A stretch of 64,000 nt of DNA from Rhizorhapis suberifaciens (GTDB lineage Bacteria > Pseudomonadota > Alphaproteobacteria > Sphingomonadales > Sphingomonadaceae), in contig NZ_JACHOV010000003.1 in assembly GCF_014200045.1 (NCBI RefSeq), positions 302,567-366,566 on the forward strand. The letters run 5' to 3'. The notes under the pieces were generated by a model. The model was not told the DNA's origin and did not search any database. It saw only the letters and a program-made list of their open reading frames with translations. Shown piece by piece: positions 34,303 to 44,680 of this stretch; within the stretch, counting starts at the first letter, position 1, and the number at the start of each line of letters is the position of its first letter. The translations under genes and the position numbers were made by a program.

Positions 34303-37182
34303 GTGACCAAGACATCGAAATACGCGCTTCTGCGCGCCAGCGTCGCACCGGCAATATTAGGTGTGGCGATGCTTTCCATGCCCGCGTTCGGGCAAGAGGC
34401 GCCTGCTACCAGCCCCCAAGCTCCTGAAGCTCAAGGGCAGGCGATCATCGTGACCGGGTCGCGCATTGCTCGGCCTGATTTGGAGGCGTCGAGCCCTGTA
34501 GCGGTTGTCAGCGCTGAAGACATAAAGGAGACCAACGCCGTCACCGTTGAGCAGATATTGGCCACCAATCCCCAATTCGCATCGGGCTTTGGGCAAAGCT
34601 CCAACAATCCCGGCGATGGCTCCGCAACCGTTAATCTCCGGGCCCTTGAAGAAAATCGTACCTTGGTCCTGATAGACGGTAAGCGCGCGCCCTCTTACGA
34701 TACCAGCGGCGCTGTCGATGTGAATTCCATTCCGGCCGTGCTCATAGAGCGAGTAGATGTGCTCACCGGCGGCGCGTCAGCCGTGTACGGCTCTGACGCC
34801 ATTGCCGGCGTCGTAAATTTCATTTTGAATGACCAGTTCGAGGGTGTCACGGCAGAGGGCAGCTCACAGATTACTGGCGATGGCGATGGCGCTATTTACA
34901 ATGCAAGTCTGACCGCGGGTTTAAAGCTCGGCGACAGGGGTAATCTGGTAGTGTCAGGCGGCTGGTCGAAGCGGGAGGGCGTTTTCTTTGGTGCTCGACC
35001 CCGGCTGGCAGTTGCTCTCGACAGCTTTGACTTGGTGAGTTCTGGCGGATCGAGCAACACTGTACCCACCGCCTTCGATGTTCCCGGGGCCGGCCGTCTG
35101 CAAGTAACGCCAGGCGGTGGACTGAGCGATGACGTGCAGCTCTACAATTTCAATCCGGTCAATTATGCGCAGTCGCCATTTGAACGATGGAATTTGATGG
35201 CTCTCGGACGCTATGAACTGACCGACAATATCGAGCTCTATGGTCGCGCCATGTATTCGGACGTGAAGGTGCAACTGCAGCTTGCTCCGACCGCCACTGC
35301 TGGATTTCTTTTCAATATTGATCCTAGTAATCCATTCCTTTCGGATGCGCAGCGCGCGGCCTTTTTTGATACAGCGGCCAATCCAGGTTTGCAGATTAAC
35401 GATGGATCTGGCGTTGGCGACGACCCTACGGCTCGTGCCGGCACGTCGGTTATTGGCATCCGGCGCCGTATGATCGAGACGGGCGGCCGCATTGAGGATT
35501 TCCACACGAAGAACATGCAGTTCCTGGGCGGCTTCCGTGGCGACCTGGGTGATCTAAACTGGGATGTGTCGGCGCAATATGGCCAGTCGAAAAAGCACAG
35601 TGTTCTCCGTAACGATTTGTCCTTCACGGCGCTTCAGCAGGCACTTGACGTCGTCGCCGGACCGGGAGGCGCCCCAGCTTGCTTCGATCCTTCGAATGGA
35701 TGTGTACCGTTGAACGTGTTCGGATTTGAAACCGTCACTCAGGATGCGCTCGCCTTCGTTCTTAGAGATGCAATTGAAGATACCAAAATCAGCCAGTTCA
35801 TTGTCGGCGCCAATATCGGCGGTGATATTGGTTTTCTGCAAAGTCCGCTTGCAACCGCTCCGGCGGCTTTCTCTGTCGGCGGTGAGTATAGAAAGGAAAA
35901 GGGCCGGACTGCGGTCGATCCACTCTATGCATCCGGCGACTTGATTTTCTATGGCCAGGGGCAAAACATCTCTGGCAGCTATGACGTGAAGGAAATCTAC
36001 GCTGAACTTAAGGCGCCGTTGATCCAGGATCGTCCATTCTTCAATTCCTTAGGCATTGAGGCGGGCATACGATTCTCTGACTATTCGACTGTTGGCAGCG
36101 TATGGACCTACAAATTGGGCGGGGATTGGGCTCCCATGGAAGGGGTCCGGTTCCGTGGCATCTATCAGCGAGCGGTCCGGGCTCCGAATATTTACGAACT
36201 CTTTTCTCCTGTGGTCGCGGGTACGGGCGGTCTCACCGCCGATCCATGCGCAGGTACAGTAACGCCGCAAGTTCAAGCTGTCTGTATCGCACAAGGCGCC
36301 CCCGCGGCAGCGTTTGGACCAGGAGGGGTGAGCATCATTCCGCAGCCTATTTCAGGTCAGATCAATATTTTTACGGGCGGCAACCCCGATTTGAGCGAAG
36401 AAAAGTCCGACACATGGACGGCCGGTGTTGTAGTCAGTCCGCCACAGCTGCCGGGCTTCAGCGCTTCGGTCGACTATTTCAATATCAAGATAAAGGGAGC
36501 GATCAGCGACACTCCTCCTTCGATCACGATTGCGCAGTGCTTCAATAATCCGGATCCCACGAGCGCGGTGTGCCAAAGCATCGTGCGCAATCCAGTCGAT
36601 GGTTCTTTGAGCGGGCCAACCTTTGTTGGCGTTCCGTCAACTTTGGGTAACGTTGGCTCTATCAAGACCGATGGTGTGGACATCGTTCTGAGTTATCGCG
36701 GCGGAGAAAAGGAAGGGTTCCATTATTCGCTTGGCTTTGCCGGCACTTGGACCCGGAATTATAAATTCCAGGCGGACGTCACGTCCCCAGCCGAACAGTG
36801 CGCGGGGTTTTTCGGCCCTGTATGCGATCTGGAGCCCATGCCGAAATGGAAGCATGTCGCGGAGGTCAATCTGGCCTGGAATAACATCAATCTTATGACG
36901 CGTTGGCGCTTCATCGGGAAGATCAAAGCAGATTCCGACATTTCAGGCCCGGAGGGAATCGTGCTGCAGACGATCAAGCCGTTCAATTATTTCGATTCAA
37001 CGCTTAGTGTTGATCTTGATGATCGCTTCACGCTGCGTTTTGGTGTCCTGAACCTCTTTGACAAGGAGCCTCCGCTGGTGGGCGATACAACGGGGGCAAC
37101 GGCTACCGGCGGCGGAACTTTCCCGAATACATATGATGTGCTCGGCCGATCGTTCTTTGCTGGCGCCACAATTCACTTCTAA
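34303..37182 (+). CDS. TonB-dependent outer-membrane receptor
   Basis: A 959-residue receptor with signal peptide (V-A-P-A-I-L-G-V-A-M-L-S-M-P-A-F-G-Q, cleaved near residue 30), TonB-box-like I-I-V-T-G-S-R-I (about 48-55), plug (to about 190, with L-I-D-G-K-R-A-P and G-G-A-S-A-V-Y-G-S-D-A-I-A-G-V-V-N-F-I), and a barrel ending in I-H-F. Its plug is of the larger alphaproteobacterial class thought to take up polysaccharide fragments or peptides. The start is a GTG with AAGGGA upstream. Downstream are a sulfotransferase-like gene and an oxygenase, so the cluster may process a modified ligand. A strong terminator separates it from the next gene. Confidence 0.93.
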   Translation: MTKTSKYALLRASVAPAILGVAMLSMPAFGQEAPATSPQAPEAQGQAIIVTGSRIARPDLEASSPVAVVSAEDIKETNAVTVEQILATNPQFASGFGQSSNNPGDGSATVNLRALEENRTLVLIDGKRAPSYDTSGAVDVNSIPAVLIERVDVLTGGASAVYGSDAIAGVVNFILNDQFEGVTAEGSSQITGDGDGAIYNASLTAGLKLGDRGNLVVSGGWSKREGVFFGARPRLAVALDSFDLVSSGGSSNTVPTAFDVPGAGRLQVTPGGGLSDDVQLYNFNPVNYAQSPFERWNLMALGRYELTDNIELYGRAMYSDVKVQLQLAPTATAGFLFNIDPSNPFLSDAQRAAFFDTAANPGLQINDGSGVGDDPTARAGTSVIGIRRRMIETGGRIEDFHTKNMQFLGGFRGDLGDLNWDVSAQYGQSKKHSVLRNDLSFTALQQALDVVAGPGGAPACFDPSNGCVPLNVFGFETVTQDALAFVLRDAIEDTKISQFIVGANIGGDIGFLQSPLATAPAAFSVGGEYRKEKGRTAVDPLYASGDLIFYGQGQNISGSYDVKEIYAELKAPLIQDRPFFNSLGIEAGIRFSDYSTVGSVWTYKLGGDWAPMEGVRFRGIYQRAVRAPNIYELFSPVVAGTGGLTADPCAGTVTPQVQAVCIAQGAPAAAFGPGGVSIIPQPISGQINIFTGGNPDLSEEKSDTWTAGVVVSPPQLPGFSASVDYFNIKIKGAISDTPPSITIAQCFNNPDPTSAVCQSIVRNPVDGSLSGPTFVGVPSTLGNVGSIKTDGVDIVLSYRGGEKEGFHYSLGFAGTWTRNYKFQADVTSPAEQCAGFFGPVCDLEPMPKWKHVAEVNLAWNNINLMTRWRFIGKIKADSDISGPEGIVLQTIKPFNYFDSTLSVDLDDRFTLRFGVLNLFDKEPPLVGDTTGATATGGGTFPNTYDVLGRSFFAGATIHF

Positions 37183-37187
37183 ATCGT

Positions 37188-37216
37188 AAGCCCGGGCTTC
37201 TCGCCCGGGCTTTTTT
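37188..37216 (+). terminator. Intrinsic terminator of the second TonB receptor gene
   Basis: AGCCCGGGC, loop TTCTC, GCCCGGGCT and a run of six T residues. It starts 6 bp after the stop. Confidence 0.88.
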
Positions 37217-37254
37217 CTTTGCTTGCGATCCCACCGGCGCCATTCTCTTCCAAT

Positions 37255-38241
37255 ATGATCGAACGTACCTTCCTCCACAATATTGATCTGCAGGCTGGCC
37301 AAGTCTCTCTCCTTTGGACCAATCCTCAAACTTTGCGGAAAGCCGCTTTTATCGATGGACGTAGTTCCTTGTCAGATCGGCAACCTCTTCAATTGCCCTT
37401 GTCTCAATTTTTAGAAGATGAAAAAGCGAGGGCACCAGAACCGCGTTATATTTTTCATATCGGTTTTTGCGGTTCCACACTCCTTTCGAGGTTGCTGGAC
37501 GTGCCGGGGCAAGCGTTTGTTTTGCGTGAACCGAATTGCTTGGCGGGCATTGCAAATATTAAAGCCGGGCTAGCAAAGAAAGAGATTAATCATCCCCTCC
37601 TATTGCCAGCCATCGGGGCCACGAACCGCCATCTGGCGCGTCCATGGGCTGCTGCGGAACCTGTGATAGTCAAACCATCCAATTGGGTGAACAACATTTT
37701 GCCTGAGCTCATTTCTCAGCCAGGCGTTAAAGCCTTGTTCCTGACATCTTCCAGGCGAGAGTTTTTGGAATCCGTTCTTCGCGGAGGGCCGGCTCGACTC
37801 GCTTTTGCGGCGCGCGCCACCCTTCATCTGTCGAGTGAAGGAGGGGAATACGCGTTAGTGGTTGCAGATGCCCTGACTGTAGATGGAGATCAGTCAGGAC
37901 GACTGGCGCGGCTTGCGCTGGTCCTTCATGCCATTCAGTTGCACCAGTTCAGAGTAGTTGCGGAGCGGTCCGGCTGGGGTGAAGACAAGTGGCTAGATTA
38001 TTCTCATTTGGCCGCCGATCCTTTTGATGCCGCTATCCGCTCCACAAAAGCTTTGGACTTGGACATTCCACCCGGAGCAATTGCCAACAATATTGCACTA
38101 TGGGGTGAGAGAGACGCAAAAGACCCTGGCGCATCTTTCTTTTCGGATCGAAATAGTCGACTGGCTGTCGATGTCCACGCAAAGCATGGAGCAGTGATAG
38201 AACAAGCCCTGGATTGGGCGGACCGGTTCCTCCCTTACTGA
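37255..38241 (+). CDS. Sulfotransferase-like P-loop protein
   Basis: A 328-residue protein. Y-I-F-H-I-G-F-C-G-S-T-L-L-S-R-L-L at about residues 65-81 matches the 5'-phosphosulfate-binding loop of sulfotransferases, followed by V-L-R-E-P-N, and F-L-T-S-S-R-R-E-F-L-E-S at about 163-174 may be the 3'-phosphate-binding segment. The ATG at 37255 lies ahead of this domain; the site is weak. If active it would move sulfate from PAPS to a hydroxyl or amine; some family members are kinases instead. It follows a TonB receptor and meets a 2OG oxygenase tail to tail with one base between. Confidence 0.6.
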   Translation: MIERTFLHNIDLQAGQVSLLWTNPQTLRKAAFIDGRSSLSDRQPLQLPLSQFLEDEKARAPEPRYIFHIGFCGSTLLSRLLDVPGQAFVLREPNCLAGIANIKAGLAKKEINHPLLLPAIGATNRHLARPWAAAEPVIVKPSNWVNNILPELISQPGVKALFLTSSRREFLESVLRGGPARLAFAARATLHLSSEGGEYALVVADALTVDGDQSGRLARLALVLHAIQLHQFRVVAERSGWGEDKWLDYSHLAADPFDAAIRSTKALDLDIPPGAIANNIALWGERDAKDPGASFFSDRNSRLAVDVHAKHGAVIEQALDWADRFLPY

Positions 38242-38242
38242 T

Positions 38243-38986
38243 TCACGGCATTTGGGTACGCAGCCATCCGGTGATGGAGAGCCGATCGCTCCCGGCATAG
38301 GGAGCCACGAAGCTCACGCTATGTGGTTGCCCTACCCTGAACAGAACAAGATTGTTGAATCGCGGCACGATGGCTTGGGCAATTCCGCCTTGATGATCAT
38401 TCAAGAGAAGCAGCCCACCCCATTCCGCCTGCCAATCTGCCGACAGACTTAGGACATAGGCGTAACTGCGGTGTTTCCCTCCTATAGCGTCATCGTGCCG
38501 GGTCAGAAAATCGCCAGCACGATAGCGTGTGGCTTGAGCATCGGCAAAAACGATCTTTGGTTCATCAGTGATGCTGCGAAAGAAATTCAGCGAGTCAGGC
38601 TCACACATGAAACGGGCAAAGCGGCTGAGCATGCTATTATCGCGCTCTCGCGAGGGCAAATCATCAGCTATCCTGATGGTATCATATTGGAATTGAAAAC
38701 CGTGCGTGGCAGAAGAATAGACGGCGGCATCAAGCTTGCGTCGTTCTTCCGGATCCATCGTCACATAATAATTTGCGTCAGTTTCGAAGACCTTTTCTCT
38801 GCCATTGATCACTCTTTTCCAATCGGCGCGCGCGAGCAATTCCTGTTGGAGACTTGGCGCTCCGGCTTGGCAAAGAAAGTCCGCAATCTGCACGCAACCA
38901 GTTCGTTCAATGAGGCTCGCCAGTTTTTCCCGGTCGAGGCTTTGGTTGAACTCAAGGCGAGGTCCAGAGGTCAGCTGCTTTCTCAT
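38243..38986 (-). CDS. 2-Oxoglutarate/Fe(II)-dependent oxygenase
   Basis: A 247-residue enzyme of the prolyl-4-hydroxylase-like fold. Iron ligands are H164 and D166 (T-R-H-D-D) and H222 (V-G-Q-P-H-S-V), and R235 in D-R-L-S-I-T-G-W probably binds 2-oxoglutarate. W-G-G-L-L-L-L at about 189-195 is the usual strand. Related genes lie beside TonB receptors in sphingomonads and Caulobacter. It may hydroxylate a peptide, amino acid or imported ligand. It is convergent with the sulfotransferase-like gene; the 247-codon start follows GGAATGGA. Confidence 0.8.
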   Translation of the reverse strand: MRKQLTSGPRLEFNQSLDREKLASLIERTGCVQIADFLCQAGAPSLQQELLARADWKRVINGREKVFETDANYYVTMDPEERRKLDAAVYSSATHGFQFQYDTIRIADDLPSRERDNSMLSRFARFMCEPDSLNFFRSITDEPKIVFADAQATRYRAGDFLTRHDDAIGGKHRSYAYVLSLSADWQAEWGGLLLLNDHQGGIAQAIVPRFNNLVLFRVGQPHSVSFVAPYAGSDRLSITGWLRTQMP

Positions 38987-39037
38987 TCCATTCCATTCAT
39001 TCTGCTCATCCGGCCTTTGACGTGCGTTAAGTTGGCG

Positions 39038-41617
39038 TCACACCACCTCCAATACCAGCGCGCCATCGCCCTCCTCGATCTTCACCGCCGTTCCGTCGAG
39101 CACATCGCCGCGGAGGATCATGTCGGCAAGCGGGTCCTGAAGGTATTTCTGCACGGCCCGCTTCAGCGGTCTTGCGCCATAGACCGGGTCATAACCGACG
39201 CGGCCAAGCCAGTTGCGTGCGCCTTGTGTCAGCTCCAGTTCCACCTTTCGGTCTTTCAGCAGCTTCTGCACCCGCGCTACCTGAATGTCGACGATCGGAC
39301 CCATATGTTCCTGACCAAGGCGGTGGAACAGGATGATTTCGTCCAGACGGTTGAGGAATTCCGGTCGGAAATGGGCCCGGACAACTTCCATCACCTGCGG
39401 CTCAACATCCTCCACCTTCTGCCCATCGGCAAGGTTGGAAAGATATTGGCTGCCCAAATTGGACGTCAGGATGATCAACGTATTGCTGAAATCCACCGTC
39501 CGTCCTTGACCGTCGGTCAAACGGCCGTCGTCGAGTACCTGGAGGAGCACGTTGAACACGTCGCTATGCGCTTTTTCGACCTCATCGAACAGCACGACCT
39601 GATAGGGACGCCGCCGCACGGCTTCCGTTAGCACGCCGCCTTCCTCATATCCCACATAGCCCGGAGGCGCGCCGATCAGGCGGGCGACTGAGTGCTTTTC
39701 CATAAATTCGCTCATATCGATGCGAACCATGGCGTTGCTGTCGTCGAACAGGAATTCGGCGAGTGCTTTGGTAAGCTCGGTTTTGCCGACGCCCGTCGGA
39801 CCAAGGAAAAGGAAGCTGCCCAGCGGCCGATGGGGATCCTGAAGCCCCGCGCGACTGCGGCGGACGGCGGTGGAGACGGCCTTTACCGCATCCTCCTGGC
39901 CAATGACGCGCTTGCCAAGCTGGGTCTCCATGTTGAGCAGCTTTTCGCGCTCGCCTTCCATCATCTTGTCCACGGGTATCCCGGTCCAGCGAGAAACGAC
40001 CGAAGCAATATCTTCGCCGGTCACTTCTTCGCGCAGCATCGCGCCCTGAGTGACGCCTTGGGCCTCGGCAAGTTGCCGTTCAAGCTGTGGAATCGTACCG
40101 TAGCTGAGTTCGCCCGCTCGGGCTAAATCGCCATTGCGCTGCGCCTGTTCCAATTCCAGACGGGCGCCGTCAAGTTGTTCCTTGAGCTTCGCCTCGCTCG
40201 CGATCTTGTCTTTTTCGGCTTGCCAGCGTTGCGTCAGTTCGGAGGACTGCTGTTCCAGATTGGCAAGGTCCTCTTCCAAAGCGGTCAAACGATCCTTCGA
40301 TGCACGGTCCGTTTCCTTCTTCAGCGCCTCACGCTCGATCTTGAGCTGGATGATCCGCCGATCGAGCGCTTCGATCTCTTCCGGTTTGCTTTCCACTTCC
40401 ATGCGCAGGCGGCTCGCCGCCTCGTCCATCAAATCGATAGCCTTGTCGGGCAGGAAGCGATCGGTGATATAACGATGCGACAGCGTCGCCGCGCTGACGA
40501 TGGCGCCATCTGTGATCCGCACGCCATGATGAAGCTCATATTTCTCTTTAAGGCCGCGCAGTATGGAGATGGTGTCCTCCACCGTCGGTTCGCTAACGAA
40601 CACCGGCTGGAAGCGTCGCTGGAGCGCGGGGTCCTTTTCAACATGTTTGCGGTATTCATCCAGCGTGGTGGCCCCAATGCAGTGCAGTTCGCCACGTGCA
40701 AGCGCAGGTTTCAAAAGATTGGATGCGTCCATCGCGCCCTCGCTCTTGCCCGCACCGATCAGCGTGTGCATCTCATCGATGAACAGGATGATGTCGCCTT
40801 CAGCGCCCCTGACTTCATCCAATACGCCTTTCAGGCGCTCTTCGAACTCCCCGCGATATTTGGCGCCCGCGATCAGGCTGCCCATGTCGAGCGCCATCAG
40901 GTTGCGGCCTTTCAAAGAATCCGGCACGTCGCCATTGGCGATGCGCAGCGCAAGCCCTTCTGCAATGGCGGTTTTGCCAACGCCGGGTTCACCGATAAGC
41001 ACCGGATTATTCTTGGTGCGGCGGGCAAGGATCTGCACTGTGCGCCGGATCTCCTCGTCTCGCCCAATCACCGGGTCAAGCTTTCCCTCCCGAGCCATTT
41101 CAGTGAGGTCTCGCGCGAATTTCTTCAGCGCGTCATAGCGGTCCTCGGCGCTTGCCGTGTCCGCAGTGCGGCCTCCACGCAGCTGATTGATCGCGCCATT
41201 CAGCGCCTCAGCCTTGATGCCCGCATTGGCCAGGGCCTTGCCTGCCGCGGTGGTGGTGGCGAGGGTCAGAGCCAGAAGAATACGCTCTACCGTGACATAG
41301 CTGTCGCCCGCTTTTTGCGCGATCTGTTCGGCTTGGTCGAGCACGCGTACGCAGTCATTGTCCAAACCGGGAGTCTGTTGCGCGCCTCCGCCGGAAACTC
41401 CCGGAATTTTGGCGAGCGCCGCATCCGTCTCACGCAATGCAATAGCAGGGTCGCCGCCGCTTGCGCGGATAAGCCCCGATGCCATGCCCTGTTCGTCCTC
41501 AAGTAGTGCCTTCAGCAGATGTTCAGACGCAATCCGCTGATGATTGAGCCGGATGGCCACGGTTTGCGCTGATTGGAGGAAGCCCTTTGCGCGGTCAGTG
41601 AATTTTTCGAGGTTCAT
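39038..41617 (-). CDS. clpB: ATP-dependent disaggregase ClpB
   Basis: An 859-residue AAA+ chaperone that rescues aggregated protein with DnaK. The N-terminal Clp repeat ([14 protein letters not shown]) is followed by ATPase 1 (G-E-P-G-V-G-K-T, about 208), a long coiled-coil middle domain (about 400-525), and ATPase 2 (G-P-T-G-V-G-K-T, about 606; second sensor G-A-R-P-L-K-R-A). No ClpP-binding loop is apparent, as expected. ATG 41617 gives the standard start. A palindrome and possible heat-shock promoter lie upstream. Confidence 0.97.
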   Translation of the reverse strand: MNLEKFTDRAKGFLQSAQTVAIRLNHQRIASEHLLKALLEDEQGMASGLIRASGGDPAIALRETDAALAKIPGVSGGGAQQTPGLDNDCVRVLDQAEQIAQKAGDSYVTVERILLALTLATTTAAGKALANAGIKAEALNGAINQLRGGRTADTASAEDRYDALKKFARDLTEMAREGKLDPVIGRDEEIRRTVQILARRTKNNPVLIGEPGVGKTAIAEGLALRIANGDVPDSLKGRNLMALDMGSLIAGAKYRGEFEERLKGVLDEVRGAEGDIILFIDEMHTLIGAGKSEGAMDASNLLKPALARGELHCIGATTLDEYRKHVEKDPALQRRFQPVFVSEPTVEDTISILRGLKEKYELHHGVRITDGAIVSAATLSHRYITDRFLPDKAIDLMDEAASRLRMEVESKPEEIEALDRRIIQLKIEREALKKETDRASKDRLTALEEDLANLEQQSSELTQRWQAEKDKIASEAKLKEQLDGARLELEQAQRNGDLARAGELSYGTIPQLERQLAEAQGVTQGAMLREEVTGEDIASVVSRWTGIPVDKMMEGEREKLLNMETQLGKRVIGQEDAVKAVSTAVRRSRAGLQDPHRPLGSFLFLGPTGVGKTELTKALAEFLFDDSNAMVRIDMSEFMEKHSVARLIGAPPGYVGYEEGGVLTEAVRRRPYQVVLFDEVEKAHSDVFNVLLQVLDDGRLTDGQGRTVDFSNTLIILTSNLGSQYLSNLADGQKVEDVEPQVMEVVRAHFRPEFLNRLDEIILFHRLGQEHMGPIVDIQVARVQKLLKDRKVELELTQGARNWLGRVGYDPVYGARPLKRAVQKYLQDPLADMILRGDVLDGTAVKIEEGDGALVLEVV

Positions 41618-41647
41618 ACTGCCCTGTTCCTTTCCGCTTCGAGATAA

Positions 41648-41665
41648 TGTTGTATTTTTACAACA
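41648..41665. promoter_or_regulatory. Palindrome between clpB and the M16 peptidase gene
   Basis: TGTTGTA and TACAACA are perfect 7-bp arms separated by TTTT. It lies 31 bp upstream of clpB and 111 bp upstream of the divergent peptidase gene. On the clpB strand CTTGTG precedes and ATTATCT follows it, which weakly resembles an RpoH promoter (CTTG with a C-rich TATnT element). The role, as an operator or just hairpin DNA, is not known. It is not the CIRCE element. Confidence 0.45.
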
Positions 41666-41775
41666 CAAGAGTGGAACTCAGAAAATGCTTCATGCCCGTC
41701 ATACCGGTTGCGCCACCTAAGCGCGCCGCTATTCTCCCCCGTTCGGCCTGCCCGAAATGAAAACAAGGATCCGAC

Positions 41776-44655
41776 ATGTTTCGCCGTTTCACCCTCGCAC
41801 TTGCTGCCTCGGCTTTCGCAATGTCGGCATCCTTTGCAGCAGCGCAAGAGCCTGCCCCTGTTTCAGAGCTAATTTCCGCGGTGAACATTCCCTATAAGGA
41901 ATTCACCCTTAAAAACGGCCTGAGGGTCATTGTGCATGAAGACAGGAAAGCGCCCATCGTCGCGGTGTCGGTCTGGTACAATGTGGGGTCGAAGAACGAA
42001 CCCCAAGGCAAGACGGGCTTTGCGCATCTGTTCGAACATCTGATGTTCAACGGTTCTGAAAATGCTTCAGGCGATTTCTTCGAGCCGCTTCAGCAGGTTG
42101 GAGCGACGGATTTCAACGGCACGACCTGGTTCGATCGAACCAATTATTTCGAGACGGTGCCGACATCTGCCTTAGAGGTGGCTCTGTTCCTGGAAAGTGA
42201 CCGCATGGGCCATTTGCTGGGCGCGGTGACACAGGAGAAGCTGGATAACCAGCGCGGCGTTGTGCAGAACGAAAAGCGGCAGGGTGACAATCAGCCCTAT
42301 GGCCTAGTCGAATATGCGCAGCTTGCCGCACTGCTCCCGCCGGACCATCCCTATGGCCACAGCACGATCGGCTCCATGACCGATCTCGACAAGGCCAGCC
42401 TTGGTGATGTGAAGGGATGGTTCATCGACCATTATGGCCCGAATAATGCCGTTCTGGTGCTGGCGGGGGATATCGACCCGCAGCAGGCAAAGCGGCTGGT
42501 CGAAAAATATTTCGGCGACATTCCCAGGGGCAAGCCTGTTCCCCCCGTTTCCGTGTCCGTTCCCACCCTGTCTGCCCCCAAGTCAGAGGTGATGAAGGAT
42601 CGCGTGGCGACTACTCGCCTCTATCGCAATTGGATTGTGCCTGGGCTGAACGATCCGGAATCGCTGCCGCTTGAAGTCGGCATGAGTGTCCTTGGCGGCC
42701 TTGCCAGTTCGCGTCTCGATAATATTCTGGTGCGGGACGAGCAGCTTGCTGTGCGGGTGACCGCGGAGGTCCAGGAATTCTCTCAGCTTGGCATGGTAGA
42801 AGTTACCGCCGATGTGAAGCCAGGTATCGATCCCGAGGTGGTTTCAAAGCGGCTGGACGCCATCATGACGGATTATATCGTCAAGGGCCCGACCGCCGAT
42901 GAAGTGCGGCGCATGGCGACGCAGTCGGTTTCCGGCCGCATTTCAGGACTGGAGCAGGTCGGCGGCTTTAGCGGCAAGGCCGTCGCGCTGGCCGAGGGGG
43001 AACTTTATTCGGACGACCCTGAATTCTACAAGAAGCGCCTAGCCGCGCTCGCCAAGGTAACGCCCGCTTCCGTCACCGCGGCGATGCAGAAATGGCTACG
43101 CCGGCCGGTCTATGCGCTTCGGGTGGTTCCGGGCGACCGCGACGCCTATGAGGAGGCCGCTGCGTCCAAGGGTAGCCGGACGGGCGTATTGTCGTCGCCC
43201 GCTTTCTATAAGGCGCCCGATGACGAAAGTGGAGGCTCGACCGCAGCCCGGACGCCCGTAACCTTCGTGGACCGCAGCAAATTGCCCGACGTGGGCCCGA
43301 CGCCCAATGTCGATTTTCCGGCCGTTGAGACCACGACGCTGTCCAATGGCGTCAAGGTGCATTTCGCCCGCCGCGCGACCATTCCGGCCATTCGGCTTTC
43401 GGTGGTTTTCGATGCCGGAAACGCCGCCGATCCCAAGGACAAGCTGGGCACCCAATCGCTGATGCTTTCCCTGCTGGAGGAAGGCACGACCAGCCGCAAC
43501 AGCGTTCAGATCGCGGAGGAGCAGGAAAGGCTGGGCGCGAGTATCAGTGTTGGCGCCAGCATGGATCGGACCAGCGTCTCCATGTATGCGCTGATGCCCA
43601 ATCTCGCGCCATCGCTCGACCTGATGGCGGACATCATCAAGAACCCGGCCTTTGAGCCGCGTGAGTTGGAACGGATGCGGGCGACCCAGCTTGCCCGCAT
43701 CGCCAGCGAGAATACCCAGCCGATGAGCATCGCGCTTCGCACCTTGCCGCCGCTGTTGTTCGGGAAGGAGCATCCCTATGGCGTGCCCTTCACCGGTACG
43801 GGCGATCCGGCGGTGGTGGAGAAGCTCACCCGCAATGACCTCGCCGGCTTTCATAACCGTTGGATTCGGGCTGATAATGCGGAGATCTTCGCGGTCGGCA
43901 ATACTAGCCTGGCAGAGCTGAAGCCGTTGCTGGAACGATCATTCGGCCTGTGGCGCATGACCCGCGATGTGAAGGGGGAGAAGAACTTCGTCGTCAAAAC
44001 ACCGCCGAACCAGCAACGCATCATCCTGGTCAATCGTCCGCAATCGCCGCAGTCGGTCATCCTGGCGGGCGAGGTGCTGGACGCCAAAGGTACGGACGAA
44101 CTGGTGACGCTGATTGCCGCGAACGATGTACTTGGCGGCAATTTCCTGTCGCGGATGAACATGGACCTGCGCGAAACGAAAGGCTGGTCCTATGGCGTGC
44201 GGGGCAGCATCAACCGGGTTCAGCACGACATTCCCTATATTTTGAGCGCCCCGGTGCAGGCCGACAAGACCGGCCCCGCCATCGAGGCGCTGAAGACGCA
44301 GATGAAGGAATTCATGGGCGCCAAGGGCGTGACGGAGTCCGAGCTTGAACGCACCGTCAATGGCAGCGTTCGCGAACTTCCCGGGAGCTATGAAACCTCC
44401 GCCGATGTGGTCGGTCAAATGCAGCGGGATCGGCTTTACGACCGGCCGTTCGATTATGTGGAGGGCTTGGCGGACAAATATCGCGCCCTGACCGCCAAAG
44501 GCCTTGACGCCGCCGCTCGCGCGGCCATTGATCCGGACAAATTCACCTGGGTCGTCGTTGGGGACAAGGCCAAGGTCATGGGTCAGCTTGAAGCGCTCGG
44601 CATGCCCATAACCGTAGTGGAAGCCCCTGGCAGCGCCCCGGCTGTATCCAAATAA
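41776..44655 (+). CDS. Periplasmic M16 (pitrilysin-type) zinc peptidase
   Basis: A 959-residue protein with signal peptide (L-A-L-A-A-S-A-F-A-M-S-A, cleaved near A-A-A-Q). The inverted zinc motif H-L-F-E-H is at residues 84-88, with the third ligand probably the Glu in V-V-Q-N-E-K-R about 75 residues later. A second, inactive M16 domain begins near residue 510 (L-S-N-G-V-K-V-H-F-A). Two-domain members cleave peptides in a clamshell chamber. Likely to degrade peptides in the periplasm. It is divergent from clpB. Confidence 0.92.
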   Translation: MFRRFTLALAASAFAMSASFAAAQEPAPVSELISAVNIPYKEFTLKNGLRVIVHEDRKAPIVAVSVWYNVGSKNEPQGKTGFAHLFEHLMFNGSENASGDFFEPLQQVGATDFNGTTWFDRTNYFETVPTSALEVALFLESDRMGHLLGAVTQEKLDNQRGVVQNEKRQGDNQPYGLVEYAQLAALLPPDHPYGHSTIGSMTDLDKASLGDVKGWFIDHYGPNNAVLVLAGDIDPQQAKRLVEKYFGDIPRGKPVPPVSVSVPTLSAPKSEVMKDRVATTRLYRNWIVPGLNDPESLPLEVGMSVLGGLASSRLDNILVRDEQLAVRVTAEVQEFSQLGMVEVTADVKPGIDPEVVSKRLDAIMTDYIVKGPTADEVRRMATQSVSGRISGLEQVGGFSGKAVALAEGELYSDDPEFYKKRLAALAKVTPASVTAAMQKWLRRPVYALRVVPGDRDAYEEAAASKGSRTGVLSSPAFYKAPDDESGGSTAARTPVTFVDRSKLPDVGPTPNVDFPAVETTTLSNGVKVHFARRATIPAIRLSVVFDAGNAADPKDKLGTQSLMLSLLEEGTTSRNSVQIAEEQERLGASISVGASMDRTSVSMYALMPNLAPSLDLMADIIKNPAFEPRELERMRATQLARIASENTQPMSIALRTLPPLLFGKEHPYGVPFTGTGDPAVVEKLTRNDLAGFHNRWIRADNAEIFAVGNTSLAELKPLLERSFGLWRMTRDVKGEKNFVVKTPPNQQRIILVNRPQSPQSVILAGEVLDAKGTDELVTLIAANDVLGGNFLSRMNMDLRETKGWSYGVRGSINRVQHDIPYILSAPVQADKTGPAIEALKTQMKEFMGAKGVTESELERTVNGSVRELPGSYETSADVVGQMQRDRLYDRPFDYVEGLADKYRALTAKGLDAAARAAIDPDKFTWVVVGDKAKVMGQLEALGMPITVVEAPGSAPAVSK

Positions 44656-44680
44656 TGATCTCGCCAGCAGGAGACGAAGA

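Noticed and set aside
38471..39631. 386-codon open frame on the plus strand
   Set aside because: It lies opposite the 2OG oxygenase and the 3' end of clpB, both well supported by motifs; the translation has no recognisable domain.
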